DNA from: Malania oleifera
Taxonomy: Eukaryota; Streptophyta; Magnoliopsida; Santalales; Ximeniaceae
Reading direction: 5' to 3'
NCBI RefSeq assembly: GCF_029873635.1
Contig: NC_080428.1
Coordinates: 69,771,101-69,835,100 of the forward strand
DNA length: 64,000 bases
The number at the start of each line of letters is the position of its first letter. The first letter of the stretch is position 1. Positions 49,993 through 60,716 of the stretch are shown piece by piece. The translations under genes were made by a program, and so were the position numbers. The notes under the pieces are model-generated. The model made no database searches, had not been told where the DNA came from, and saw only the letters and a program-made list of their open reading frames with translations.

Positions 49993-50526
49993 TGTTATTG
50001 TCAAAAATCAAACAACTTTTGTGCATTGTCCTTCGACCGTGACAACCTGAAAAGAATCAAATAGTAATGGATCGAAGGGCTCGGGGTGTACTCCGAAGAT
50101 CACTTCGATGCCTAAATTAGGAACAATGGGAGGCTTTAGGTTGTAATAATAATAGAAAAGTGAAAGAGAATAAGATGCTTACCTTCTCCTAGAATCCCCT
50201 TTTTATAGTGGTGAAGGCAGGCCTTCCTTCAGTTTGAGATTTATGAACGTACATTATATCTTAGAGGGTTATGAGTAACTCAAGGATGGTTATGCAGGAC
50301 ATTAATAGCAACTCTTGTAACCGCATCAAGGATTATGGATAACCTAAAGGCAGTTATGCAAGATACCAAATGCTATTAAATGCTGGCCTTACAAGTGCTC
50401 GCATCTATGTGTTAGGTGGTTTAGGGTCTTCTTAACTCCAAAAACTAACTCATAGGGTGAAGTTTTCCCTCACACTTAATAACTGACCACCAGCCCCTTC
50501 CACAATCGATGTGGGATAACCCAACA
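49993..50526 (-). mobile_element. Probable LTR H of another retrotransposon family
   Basis: Read on minus it begins TGTTGGGTTATCCCACATCG and ends GACAATAACA (534 bp). A TATA-like CACTATAAAAAGGGG lies near 50210-50195, followed by a GGCATCGAAGTGATCTTCGG block and TTTTCAGG. The block resembles the R/U5 of Tat-type gypsy LTRs. No internal region and no matching target duplication is seen. The ends are inferred from the TG...CA rule. Confidence 0.45.
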
Positions 50527-52240
50527 CTATGAGCATGCCTATCAACTTTGGGCATACCAATTTTGGGCCTATCAATATATATATACGTGTGTCCGAAAGA
50601 ATCCAGACACCATCGTTTCAAAAAACGAAAAAAAAAAAAACAGACGATGTATATGTACAATTGCTATAAGTCTCAAATTTTCAATGAAATACATTACTTT
50701 CACTTCTCATATTTACACTACCGAAAAGTCTGAATCTAATAGAACTCTGTGATGCATGAATGAGGTCATTATAATTTAGGGAAAATGAAAATACAAGAAC
50801 GAATCCATTGCTTAGTGCAAGCAAAAAATGCATATGTTGGTGCAAAATTATTTGCAAACAAAATGTTAGAGAGATTATTAATGGACTCATTTTATGATAT
50901 TTGATTCTTCACTAATATTTATTTATAATTTTTCATAAAAAAATTATTAAACATGTGATGCTGACATTTTATTTATTTTTAAATAAAAAACTAACACAAT
51001 GACAAATAAATTCCTTTTAAAATCTTAAAATACAAATAGAAAAAAAAAATTGTAACATCTTATTTTAAAAATTAGAATTCCAACGTATACCCACTACCCA
51101 CCACATTTCATTTTATGCTTTCTGCACAAAACAAAAGAAACACGAAATGGGACAGATGTTGAAGACAATAATTTGAATCTGCTAGTGTATAAAATAATTA
51201 AATCAATTATGATTTGCTTCATGTAGATAGGCATGGACCACAAAACATTGCGGTGCCCCATCCATCATTCATTTGGCAGTGCTCCACATATTCTTAACCC
51301 ATTTCCCCATTGAGGAAGGGTACAAGTAAATCGGATTGATTTTTCCTTAAAAAGTACTATGTAAAATCTTTGATTTTTTTTTTAAAATCCTGTAATTATA
51401 GTGTTTGAATCAATAAAAAACTTTCTTTTATGAATGAATCGATATTATTACATTTCAATTTCGTTTCGATTCTTCTCATGAAAGATCTTACACACTTTTT
51501 AAAATTTGATGTCTAGCATCTTTTTTAAGTTAAATTTTGAACTATTCTTAGTAGAGATTTTAAAAAAAGTAAGAAGGGTTACAAGATGAGATATAGACTT
51601 TTCCTATCATCCATGTATTAAATATAGTGAAGATAAATTTTTTAATTTCTTGTTTTATGTATCAAAAAACTAAGAAATATTAGCACTTAAAAAGGATTAG
51701 CAGCACATATAAATCAGGTAAGCGCTAGGTATCAATGTAGCATGAAAACAACTTGGTATTTAGGCAATATAAATTTTTTTTGATATTATTATTCTTATCA
51801 GATTTTAAATAATAAATTTGATGCCAAAAATAGAAAAATATTATGTGCTATTGACCCATATATATATATATATTCACTTATATGACATAATAGCTATCGA
51901 TATTATCTTTTTAGTAATGTCCAGCATATGTCCTAATCGATTAAGCAAAAAAAGTAAATTCTTCCTATTTCATTTCATATTATTCTAAAAATATTTAGAA
52001 TCGATTACTAGAAAAATGAAATATTACCTGATCATATCTTCCAACTTACAACAACCCATTTATAAGTCAGAGAAAAAATGTCAAAAACATATAAGTATAA
52101 AAACAAATAAAAATGAAAAACTCAAGAAATAATTAAATTTAAAAAATGTAATAAAAATATATTATACAATTATTATTTGTGTATAACAACTAGCAATTGA
52201 GAAGGACAATTGAAAAATCAAATGATTAATTTTAATATTT
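50527..52240. other. AT-rich intergenic DNA, no gene seen
   Basis: It has short poly-A/T tracts and a short TA run (51859-51876). Frames are short and lack coding character. Confidence 0.5.
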
Positions 52241-52257
52241 AATCTCATTCTTTGATT

Positions 52258-52312
52258 TTTTTTTAAAAGAGGATGCAATAAGAGGACTTCCTAGACAGCG
52301 CTGCTCTAGTCC
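52258..52312 (-). mobile_element. 55-bp retro-inserted sequence with 17-bp target duplication
   Basis: A perfect 17-bp direct repeat (AATCTCATTCTTTGATT, 52241-52257 and 52313-52329) flanks 55 bp. On the minus strand the insert starts GGACTAGAGCAGCGCTGTCT and ends in seven A residues. A long target duplication plus A tail is the mark of LINE-mediated reverse transcription. The source RNA is not recognised; the insert can fold into a hairpin (GGACT pairs with AGTCC). Confidence 0.65.
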
Positions 52313-52784
52313 AATCTCATTCTTTGATTGCAACTACATGTATATACATTGGGTTTGATGCTCTATAATGATATACATTACGTCCTCTTTCATTACTTAT
52401 CCCTTTTCATTGGGTTTTGGATTGATAATTATTGCTTTAGTACTTTTTTAAAACTAATCTTTAAAAAATAAAAAAAAAAAAAAAAAAAACACAACTGGAA
52501 ATTCAGAGCCTTCTAAGCCCAATAGATTCTCTATACACGAAAACAGATGGCTCACTTCTTGATTCATTCCAAACCCTAGCATTGGTTTTTGTTTTGTTTT
52601 TAGCAAATAATTTGACTCCCAAATCAAAGCCACGAAGTGCATTGATTTAAACTCAATTCAATTCTACTCCTAGCATTAAGCTATGAACAAGAAAGGGTCT
52701 TAAACCCTTCCATGAGGATGAACACCAATTCTGCTTCCTTCGCTCTTCTTCGTTCCCAAAATTTTCGTCTGATTGCCGATTCTG

Positions 52785-54656
52785 ATGCTGGCCATTTTGA
52801 GCTTGAGAGCATCCGATATAGCAAAGCTGGTTGCCGATCGACTTTACAGAGAAGCTCTCTTCTTGTACTCCCACCTCCACTCTGCCTCCTTCCGACCTCA
52901 CTATTTCACATTTCCTTCTCTTCTCAAAGCATGTGCGAAGCTTCAAGCAGCTTCTCAAGGCAAAATGCTGCATGCCCATCTCATAAAAACTGGTTTTCAT
53001 TTGCATGTTTACACCGCCACAGCTCTGACTGATATGTACATGAAGCTTCGGCTATTGGATGATGCTATGAAGATATTCGATGAAATGCCCGACCGAAACT
53101 TGGCCTCTATCAATGCGTCTATTTCTGGGTTTGCCCAAAATGGTCGATGGAGGTACGCCTTGTGGGCGTTCCAACAAGCGGGGACTGGCACCTTTAGACC
53201 GAATTCTGTATCTATTGCTGGCGTATTGCCTGCCTGTGAAATGGTTGAACATGGTGTGCAAATACATTGCTGGGCAATCAAGCTAGGGGTTGAGGAAGAT
53301 GTGTATGTCGCAACATCGATTGTAACCATGTATTCGAATTGTGGGTTTTTGATTTCTGCTATGAAGTTGTTTGAACGGATTCCCCGTAAGAATGTGGTGA
53401 GTTACAACGCTTTAATTTCGGGGCTTTTGCATAATGGGGTGCCTCGTGTGGTGTTGGACGTGTTCAAGGACATGAGAAGATCTTCCAGTGAAGAACCCAC
53501 GTCGGTGACTTTGATTTCTGTTCTTTCCGCTTGTTCAAATCTTTTGTATATTCGGTTTGGCCAGCAGGTTCATGGGATCATTGTGAAAATTAACATGGGT
53601 TTTGATGCAATGGTGGGAACTGCACTTGTAGACATGTATTCGAAGTGTGGTTCTTGGCAATGGGCTTACCAAGTATTCAAAGAACTGAATGGATGCAGAA
53701 ATTTAATAACATGGAATTGCATGATTGCCGGAATGATGTTGAATAGCCAGAGCGAGAATGCTGCAAGTCTTTTTGAACAGTTAGAATCTGAAGGATTGAA
53801 ACCTGATTCGGCAACTTGGAATTCAATGATAAGTGGGTTTTCACAGCTAGGGAAGGGAGCTGAAGCTTTTGCATTCTTCAAGATGATGCAATCAACTGGC
53901 ATTGTCCCAAGTTTGAAGTGCATCACAAGTCTTTTACCAGCTTGCTCAGATATGTCTAATATGAGGTTTGGGAAAATGATTCATGGGCATGCTATTAGAA
54001 CCAATATCAGCAATGATGAATTTATGACTACATCTCTCATTGACATGTACATGAAACGTGGACACTCAGTGTGGGCACATAGGATTTTCAATCAATTCGA
54101 GGTAAGATCAAATGACCCAGCAGTCTGGAATTCAATGATATCTGGATATGGAAGGAACGGAGAGTATGAATCTGCATTTGAAATTTTCTACCAGATGCAG
54201 CAAGAGGGGATAGTACCCAATTCTGCAACTTTTAGTTGTATTCTATCTGTATGCAGTCAGTCAGGTAATGCTGAGAAAGGAGGTGAAATGTTTAGGATGA
54301 TGATCAGAGATTATCGTTTCTGTCCCACTCTTGCGCATTTTGGTTGCATGGTTGACCTTTTGAGTCGATCTGGCCAGCTGCATGAAGCTCGAGAACTTAT
54401 AGAAGAAATTCCAGAGCCTTCATCTTCTGCCTTTGCTGCTTTGCTTAGTGGTTGTCAATGTCATTTAGATTCTGAGCTGGCAGAAGAAATGACTACGAAG
54501 CTACTGGTGTTGGAGCCCGAGAACCCAACCCCTTTTGTTATTTTGGCCAACATATATGCTAGGCAAGGAAGGTGGGGAGATGCTGAGAAGGTTAGACGGA
54601 TGATGAATGACATTGGATTGAAAAAAATCCTTGGTTGGAGTATTGGAGTGACATAA
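52785..54656 (+). CDS. PPR protein, PLS subfamily with E domain (At2g02750-like)
   Basis: One intronless frame from ATG 52785 gives 623 residues. About fourteen PPR motifs follow one another in PLS order. Examples are FTFPSLLKACAKL (about residue 42), VVSYNALISGL (about 205), LITWNCMIAGM (about 309), ATWNSMISGFSQLG (about 345) and AVWNSMISGYGRNGE (about 448). The C-terminal part (ALLSGCQCH, ENPTPFVILANIYARQGRW) is an E domain; no DYW domain follows. Spacing and text match Arabidopsis At2g02750 (613 residues). PPR proteins of this class bind organellar RNA and often specify C-to-U editing sites with a partner deaminase. Targeting to mitochondrion or plastid cannot be decided. The start is uncertain: another frame from 52712 (MRMNTNSASF) overlaps the first 100 bp. 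The gene is tail to tail with the SnRK1 gamma gene. Confidence 0.92.
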   Translation: MLAILSLRASDIAKLVADRLYREALFLYSHLHSASFRPHYFTFPSLLKACAKLQAASQGKMLHAHLIKTGFHLHVYTATALTDMYMKLRLLDDAMKIFDEMPDRNLASINASISGFAQNGRWRYALWAFQQAGTGTFRPNSVSIAGVLPACEMVEHGVQIHCWAIKLGVEEDVYVATSIVTMYSNCGFLISAMKLFERIPRKNVVSYNALISGLLHNGVPRVVLDVFKDMRRSSSEEPTSVTLISVLSACSNLLYIRFGQQVHGIIVKINMGFDAMVGTALVDMYSKCGSWQWAYQVFKELNGCRNLITWNCMIAGMMLNSQSENAASLFEQLESEGLKPDSATWNSMISGFSQLGKGAEAFAFFKMMQSTGIVPSLKCITSLLPACSDMSNMRFGKMIHGHAIRTNISNDEFMTTSLIDMYMKRGHSVWAHRIFNQFEVRSNDPAVWNSMISGYGRNGEYESAFEIFYQMQQEGIVPNSATFSCILSVCSQSGNAEKGGEMFRMMIRDYRFCPTLAHFGCMVDLLSRSGQLHEARELIEEIPEPSSSAFAALLSGCQCHLDSELAEEMTTKLLVLEPENPTPFVILANIYARQGRWGDAEKVRRMMNDIGLKKILGWSIGVT

Positions 54657-54778
54657 AAAAAAGTAGTACATATAGACACGCACTAATAGAATAACTACTT
54701 GATTGTTCTCTGGTCTGGAGCCAGATTTAATTACACCTCTGCCTCTCATGAGGTACATATCTATTTTAATGACAAGCA

Positions 54779-57681
54779 TCACTGGTTCAACATTTCTTTC
54801 ACTGCAAAGCCAAAATAGTTATCAAAATGGTTAGGTGGTTCAAAAATGAAGCAAGAAATCACATCTCTGAGAGTAATCACTCCAGCAACTTCATTGTCAT
54901 CGCCTGTGACATAAATTCTATGGACTGAATTGGAAGCAAGGCTGTGGATCACACTGCCAAGAGTTGAATCAAGCTTGCATGTTATGGGTGGAACAACTTT
55001 TCCAGTTTCTTGGGTGGAGGCCACAGTGTTCATGAAATCTGTAACAGTTAGCTGCCTGAAAGGAGAGTAGGGACAAAGGTGAGTCAGAAAGACATGCATT
55101 GAGCACGCAACTGCAACTAAGGTTATGTTTAGTTGACAGAGTGTTGTTCTTATAAATAAAATAGTAAAAGGATTTGATAGTTTACACAAAATAAATGTAT
55201 GACAAAAGACACTGACCTTCCCTAAGATTTGGTAAAAAGACAGACATTCCTTGAGGTTTCAAAAATACCATAGACCTCCCTAAGGTTTCAAAAATTTCAC
55301 AAATCTGTCTTGAGATTTGCTAAAAAGACACAAACATCCTTTAAAAAAACTCGTCTTTTTGTAAAATACAAGAGTTTTGTGTCTTTTTAACAAACTTTAG
55401 GGGAGATCTCTAAAATTCTTGAAACTTCAAGGAATGTCCCTTGAATATTTGAAACCGCAGGAGAGATTATTGCCTTTTTGCCAAATCTTAGAAGAGGTTA
55501 GTATCTTTTGCCTAAAAATGTATTGTTATCATAAAATAAATAACACTGCAAAATTCTTTTATGAATTCATAATGCATAGTTGTTCTCAAATTTTACCATG
55601 AAAATATTTATTCCTTTTCTATTCCAGACAATGCAAATTTTTTTATGAATTTCTAATAAAGAATATCTTTTCTCAAATTTCAGAGTGTTTATTCTTTCCT
55701 GTTTCAGAAAATTTTTGCACTGGTGTCTTCTTTCTTAATTATTACATTCCTATATAATTTTCAATGCGTTCTCAATATATTCCATCATATTTCTAGGAGT
55801 AGGTACTCTGCAAACCAAATGTAACATGGAGAACAAGATTATGGCTATAACTGCTGCATTTCATACTTTGTTTTTACCCTAGTTGCTGGTGTGTATCCTG
55901 AAAAGGGATTAACTATGATTACAACCCTCTTTGAATTGGTTGATCATTTTTTTTTACTGAAAGCAGTGCAATAAATTTTGCAGTGATTTCTTTTGAAACA
56001 ATTGAGATTGAAAATTGAAATTGGAGCATTTAACAATTTAATCTGGCAACAAGTACAGCAACCACAGCATGTGCTGGTTGAAAATATTGCCTTTTCGGGT
56101 TTTACTGTACCTGAAATTGGAGAAAAGATCAGGCTTCAGCAACAGGTGTCTGATGTCTCTTATGCTTACGTTCCCAACAATCTTCTTCTTAGGCCCCTCT
56201 ATAACCGGAAGGCCTCCAATTTGGTTATCTCTCATTCGCTTGAAAGCTTCCAGAATCATTTCATCACTCTGGATGCTGATAACCTGAACAGTGGAGAGAC
56301 ACATATCATTTGAACTGCAAAAATGAACAGATAGCTAGAAGAATATGTATTTTCAGTAGTTGTGGAAATCCCACCTGATTAGAAGACATGAAAGGGAGTC
56401 CCATATCAGAGATTGGATATGCAGCAATGCAATCGAACCAATCCCTACCCTTGCATCCTTCAAGCCCCTGAATAACAGCAGATTGAGTAATGAAATTTGT
56501 TATAAAAGGCTTTCCTGATTCAATCACTGGAACATTCCTCAGCCTGTATTTTGAGAGCAGCAACAACACACTCAACATAGAACTATCAGTTGAAGCCGGA
56601 AGAAAAGGAGCCCAACGGAAGGATTTAAGTATTGACTTCACCTGAAACATAGTTCAACAACAAATACATCACAATATGTATATGTGCACCAACCAAAACA
56701 AAGCGGGCGATGGCACTTCTGCTCCCCATTTTTGTATCCTGCTCAGTTCATGATCACGGTACTCCAGGGTAGCATGCGGGGGTAAGTCATCATATCACTA
56801 AAAGAAGTTAATTACGTTAACCACTAAAATGGCCATGTGTACAGTACTTTAACAGGCATAGTCACTGCATCAGCAGGGCAAAGCAAAACACAAAAATGGG
56901 GTGCTGAAGGTGATCCAACCTTTAAAAGAATCCCTATTTGTGGAGCTGAGCTTACCTTGGTGGACTTAAAAGGTTCTTCTTGAAGGATAACTTTGTAAAA
57001 ATCATCACCCAAATGACTGGCAGCTGTGGTAGCATCTTTTCCCACCCCCTTTTCTGCAGCCGCACCACCAGCCACAGCAGCACCAACTGCAGCAACAGTG
57101 AGTCCAGCTATTGCGGCAGGACCCGTTGCACCCAATGCTAATGCTCCAAGAGCGCCAACTGCACCCGCACCAACTCCGGCAGCCGTTGCAGAACCAGCTG
57201 ATAGAGCAACAGCTGCAACTTCTGCACTCTCCAGCACCCAAAGAATGATGCCAGCATAATCTATGATTCCCAGGTACCTTTCCCTCCAATCATAACTATT
57301 TTCTTTATCTGGGTTTTTCACTGGAGCAGACATGATGTTGCATTCGGATAGGACTTTGACTGCATCAGCGACAGATGAGTCTGCTGAAATTTCGATCACT
57401 TCAAATAAATGTTTCAAGGCATTGTTTTTTAGTGATTCAAGTATATTCATTGACTTGTACTAAATGCACATAATCAATAAAAAAAAACACCTGTAATAAA
57501 ATTACTGCTCACCTTTGCCACCAGGAACTTCTGGGAAGGATGAAACTGGAATCCTTGCAAATGCACCTGTTAAACTCTCTTGTATTGAAAATGGCACTTT
57601 CTTTCTGGATTGAACGGTCTCGAAATAAGCATCACAGCTGGGAGTTCTTGGACTTTCATTGGCCTTCTGTGCTTGTGCCAT
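54779..57681 (-). CDS. KING1: SnRK1 gamma-type regulatory subunit with CBS domains (KING1-like)
   Basis: Coding exons in transcript order are 57681-57513, 57398-56956, 56641-56375, 56283-56111 and 55055-54779. All have GT-AG junctions and consistent phases and total 442 residues. The start is MAQAQKANESPRTPSCDAYF. Four CBS-type modules follow: ISADSSVADAVKVL (from about 60), LPASTDSSMLSVLLLLSKY, IQSDEMILEAFKRMRDNQIG and KLDSTLGSVIHSLASNSVHR. The protein ends FGFAVKEMLNQ. A glycine- and alanine-rich insert (about residues 110-165, with ALSAGSATAAGVGAGAVGAL) splits the first CBS module, as in Arabidopsis At3g48530. Gamma subunits bind adenine nucleotides in AMPK; in plants KING1 associates with SnRK1, the energy-stress kinase. 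Intron 4 carries MITE copy 2. The ATG is preceded by a leader intron. Confidence 0.93.
55201..55515. mobile_element. MITE with long inverted repeats, copy 2
   Basis: 315 bp, flanked by a perfect 8-bp duplication AAATGTAT (55193-55200 and 55516-55523). The left part (GACAAAAGACACTGACC, then CTAAGATTTGGTAAAAAG) is the reverse complement of the right part (TTTTGCCAAATCTTAG, then GGTTAGTATCTTTTGCC) over about 140 bp. It is the same family as 1207-1534, better preserved, and sits in intron 4 of the SnRK1 gamma gene. Confidence 0.8.
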
Positions 57682-57699
57682 CTCCACAATTCTACCACA

Positions 57700-58052
57700 T
57701 TTTTTGCAGAATTACTAGATTGGTACTGTAACTCCTTCCAACAATAAACTCATATAAAACTAAGAGGAAAGGAGTCCCTATTCCCTCCGTCTCATCCTAG
57801 TGGATTTTTGAGTTTGCATACAAATAATGGCTTATCCCTTAGAAGGGACCCGAACGTGAAAACCAAACTCATTGTTTCTATGAAACTCGCCATTCATCAC
57901 AAATGGTATAGGCATTGTGGCCGAGGGAGAAATCAGGGCAGTTGGGTCTACAACCCATCTCCTTTTCTTTTCTTTTCTTTGCCACATGAGCTCGTGAATC
58001 TGGTTGTCATGCTTTTTCCTTTTTAATAATAGTTTTTCAAGAGATGGATATT

Positions 58053-58091
<39 letters not shown>

Positions 58092-58186
58092 ATAATGCAC
58101 AATCTCCATTGCACAAACAGTCATGGTTTAATAATTGTTTTTCCCAGATTGGGTATTTAGGCACCTCTCTCTCTCTCTCTCTCTCA

Positions 58187-58231
<45 letters not shown>

Positions 58232-58703
58232 TCCATTGCACAAACAGTCATGGTTTAATAATTGTTTTTCCCAGTTTGGGTATTTAGGCTCCTCTTTCTC
58301 TCTCTCTCTCAACAAATCATTGAACAAACATGATATCCAAATAATCATGGCTTCTAGCAACGATTTCCTACCAGTGGGTTTAAGCATCTAGGGTTCCTAG
58401 GAAATCCTCTCTCTCCCTCTTTCTCCCCCTCTCCAAATCTGCACAAACTCACCCAAAAAGCAGTCAAATCAAAGGGGTACCCATGTGAAACACTGATTGC
58501 CGAACCAGGGAACTGCTGAGAATCATGACAATCATGCAACTCACCAATAAATTTCCTTCACAAAATACTTCAATTTTTTGTCCACTAATTTGCACACAAA
58601 ATGGATAAACACAGAGCAAAAGAAACCATGTTCATAGTTTGATAGCAACTAAAGATGGCATTTAAAGAAATGCAAGCACAGATCATTCACTTTCAAAACG
58701 TAC
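57700..58703 (-). other. Leader intron of the SnRK1 gamma gene (proposed)
   Basis: A consensus donor on the minus strand (AAGAG/GTACGT, exon end 58704) and a T-rich acceptor side (TTCTGCAAAA region near 57705) suggest a leader intron of about 1 kb. It contains the microsatellite duplication at 58024-58310. Confidence 0.45.
58024..58310. repeat. Tandem duplication built on CT and CA microsatellites
   Basis: A unit of about 125 bp is present twice with a partial third. Each has a (CT)n run, a (CA)n run, CAATCTCCATTGCACAAAC, TCATGGTTTAATAATTG and TTTTTCCCAG(A/T)TTGGGTATTT. The (CA)n run is about 20 bp in the first and about 40 bp in the second copy. The unit recurs down to its flanks, so it is a segmental duplication, not just slippage. 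Confidence 0.85.
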
Positions 58704-58960
58704 CTCTTGGTTCCGATGGCCGTGGATTAGATTCGGCGGACGAAAGGGAGGTTCTGATTTGCAGAAACTATATGCTCATCTTCTTGCGGCAATCAGTTGT
58801 CGTGGTTAAACAGAGCAACGAGATTTGGAGGCGCCATCCGTAAGGTCGGCCAGGTGTCACCTCTCTGACGGAGCACGTGTAAGCGCACCGTACTGCTTTC
58901 GTGTTTGAAGTGGTCTTTGAAGTAACTAAACGGCGCCGTTCCGCAGTTATTCGGCGGCCC
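58704..58960 (-). promoter_or_regulatory. 5' UTR exon and promoter side of the SnRK1 gamma gene
   Basis: GC-rich relative to the flanks. It would hold a non-coding first exon ending at 58704 and the promoter. A G-box CACGTG lies at 58874-58879. No TATA box is clear. The assignment rests on the donor site and gene orientation. Confidence 0.4.
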
Positions 58961-59059
58961 ACATGATATTTGTGCCGCCTGCTGAAAATATTCCGGGCCC
59001 CAGGAAAACATTCGCCGTTCCACAGTTATCCATTTCCCTTTCAAGCCTCCTTTTCAAGG

Positions 59060-60051
59060 CGTCAAGACCAAGTCCGCGATTCGAATATATTTTAGAGTCG
59101 GTTTAATAGTGAAAAATATATGTTATTTTTTTTATTTTTAATTAAAACACAGCTCATTTTCCAGTTTTTTTTTTTAAATTTTTATTAGAAATTTAGAAAA
59201 CAAAAAAAATTGTTTATTTGAAAAAAATAATTTCCATTTTTTTTATTTTTAAATTTATGAATGATTACAAAGTTGCACTTTGTTTTCTAATTTTTAAAAT
59301 TTTGTATAAGAAATATTTAGAAAACAATTTAAAAATATTTTTCAAGTTTCCTATAGTTGAAAATGGAAAATAGGACTTTTTTCCAAAAGAGAAGTGTCAA
59401 AATATTTTATTCTTTTCTATTTTTTATACAGACAAGGAAAGACTGAAAAAGGAGTTGAATTTTTTAACAAGTGTCAAAATGAGCATTTCTTTTTAACGAA
59501 GAGGATTTTTATTTTTATTATTATTTTTGTTAAATTTGGTTTCTAATTATTAGTTTTCATTTTTTATTATTGTTTTCTTAATTTTTAACATTGATACTAA
59601 ATGATTGTTTGATTTTTTGTTATACAAAAATAGTAATTTCTAATAAGTTTTTATTTGAAAGGATTAAGGCATTCAAGGCTTTTTTTTTTTTTTTTTCTTC
59701 CTGAACATGATTTGTTATAAGATAATAGCACTAGCCAATAAAAAGAAAAGATTGGGTCAGAGATAATTAAGAACTCTTCTCTCACAAGAGAAGAGACTTG
59801 GATAGTTCCACCATCCTCATTTTCTTCATTGAAATTTGCCGAGTGATAATTCTACATTTTGCCTACTCTTCAAGTCTTCAAATTTAGTAAGCCTTTTTAT
59901 ATGGAAACGTGCTAGAGATAATAAAGAAGCTTTACTTTTAAGTGATCTTGTTGGTTCACATACACCATAAAATAATTTATAGATATAATCCCTAAAAATG
60001 AAAATTATATATACACACATACACACACATAGGAATGAAACTATTAATTTT
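59060..60051. other. AT-rich intergenic DNA
   Basis: It is dominated by T- and A-rich runs, including a 21-bp T tract near 59680. No gene, RNA or element is recognised before the copia LTR. Confidence 0.5.
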
Positions 60052-60716
60052 TGTTGGGTTATTTCCTTTCACGTGGAGGAAAGCCCAAGTGAGCTTTATT
60101 AAAAGTTCAAAACCCAACCCTTTAGTGTGATAACCTAAAGAAAGTTATAAAAAGATAGGGGAGAATGCATGAGCCGTCATTTCTCAAAAGAAAGAGAGAA
60201 AAACGTGATTTTTCTTATACTATCCATATTTAATCAAATTCTGATCCCGCTTTGTCTGTGGTCCGATCATACTGATATTTGGAGGAGAGGTTCACGACTC
60301 AAGGAGCTACAATCTGAACGGTGAAGATCGGATTTTGAGCTCGAGAGTTGGAATTTTTTCCTGTGAATAGTAATCGCGATTTTAGTATATTTTCTTCAAT
60401 TCTCTTTGTATTTGTCAAAATTGTTGATATCTTGATGAGATATATTTGTAACCTCTAATTGCGATTAGAGAAAACTTGGTGTACCAATTATTTGGTTGAT
60501 AGTGAAAGTTTCAACTGTACTAGGTCCCATGATTTTTCTTCCTCACACTGGGGAAGTTTTCCACGTAAAAATTGCTTGTGTTCTTGTGACTTGGTATGAT
60601 TGATTAATTTTATTATTATTTTCAGCACATATAAAAGTAAAGATATACTATATTTGTTTGCATATAGGGAGAAAAATTATTTCGTTGTGGTTGTTTGTTG
60701 TTATCTTTCCCAAAAA
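60052..60716 (+). repeat. Left LTR of the copia element
   Basis: About 665 bp from TGTTGGG to a TTTCCCAAAA-type end. The right edge is soft because the expected CCCAACA end is not intact. It carries a GCTTGTGTTCTTGTGACTTG stretch near 60570. Confidence 0.6.

Noticed and set aside
52712-53032. Alternative N-terminal frame for the PPR gene (MRMNTNSASF...)
   Set aside because: It continues out of frame with the PPR motifs; only the frame with ATG 52785 encodes them. A transcript would be needed to prefer it.
57005-57289. Overlapping frames on both strands in the SnRK1 gamma exon (Cys/Trp-rich and Ala/Pro-rich)
   Set aside because: They are shadows of the glycine/alanine-rich coding segment; the gamma subunit frame fits a known family and splice sites.
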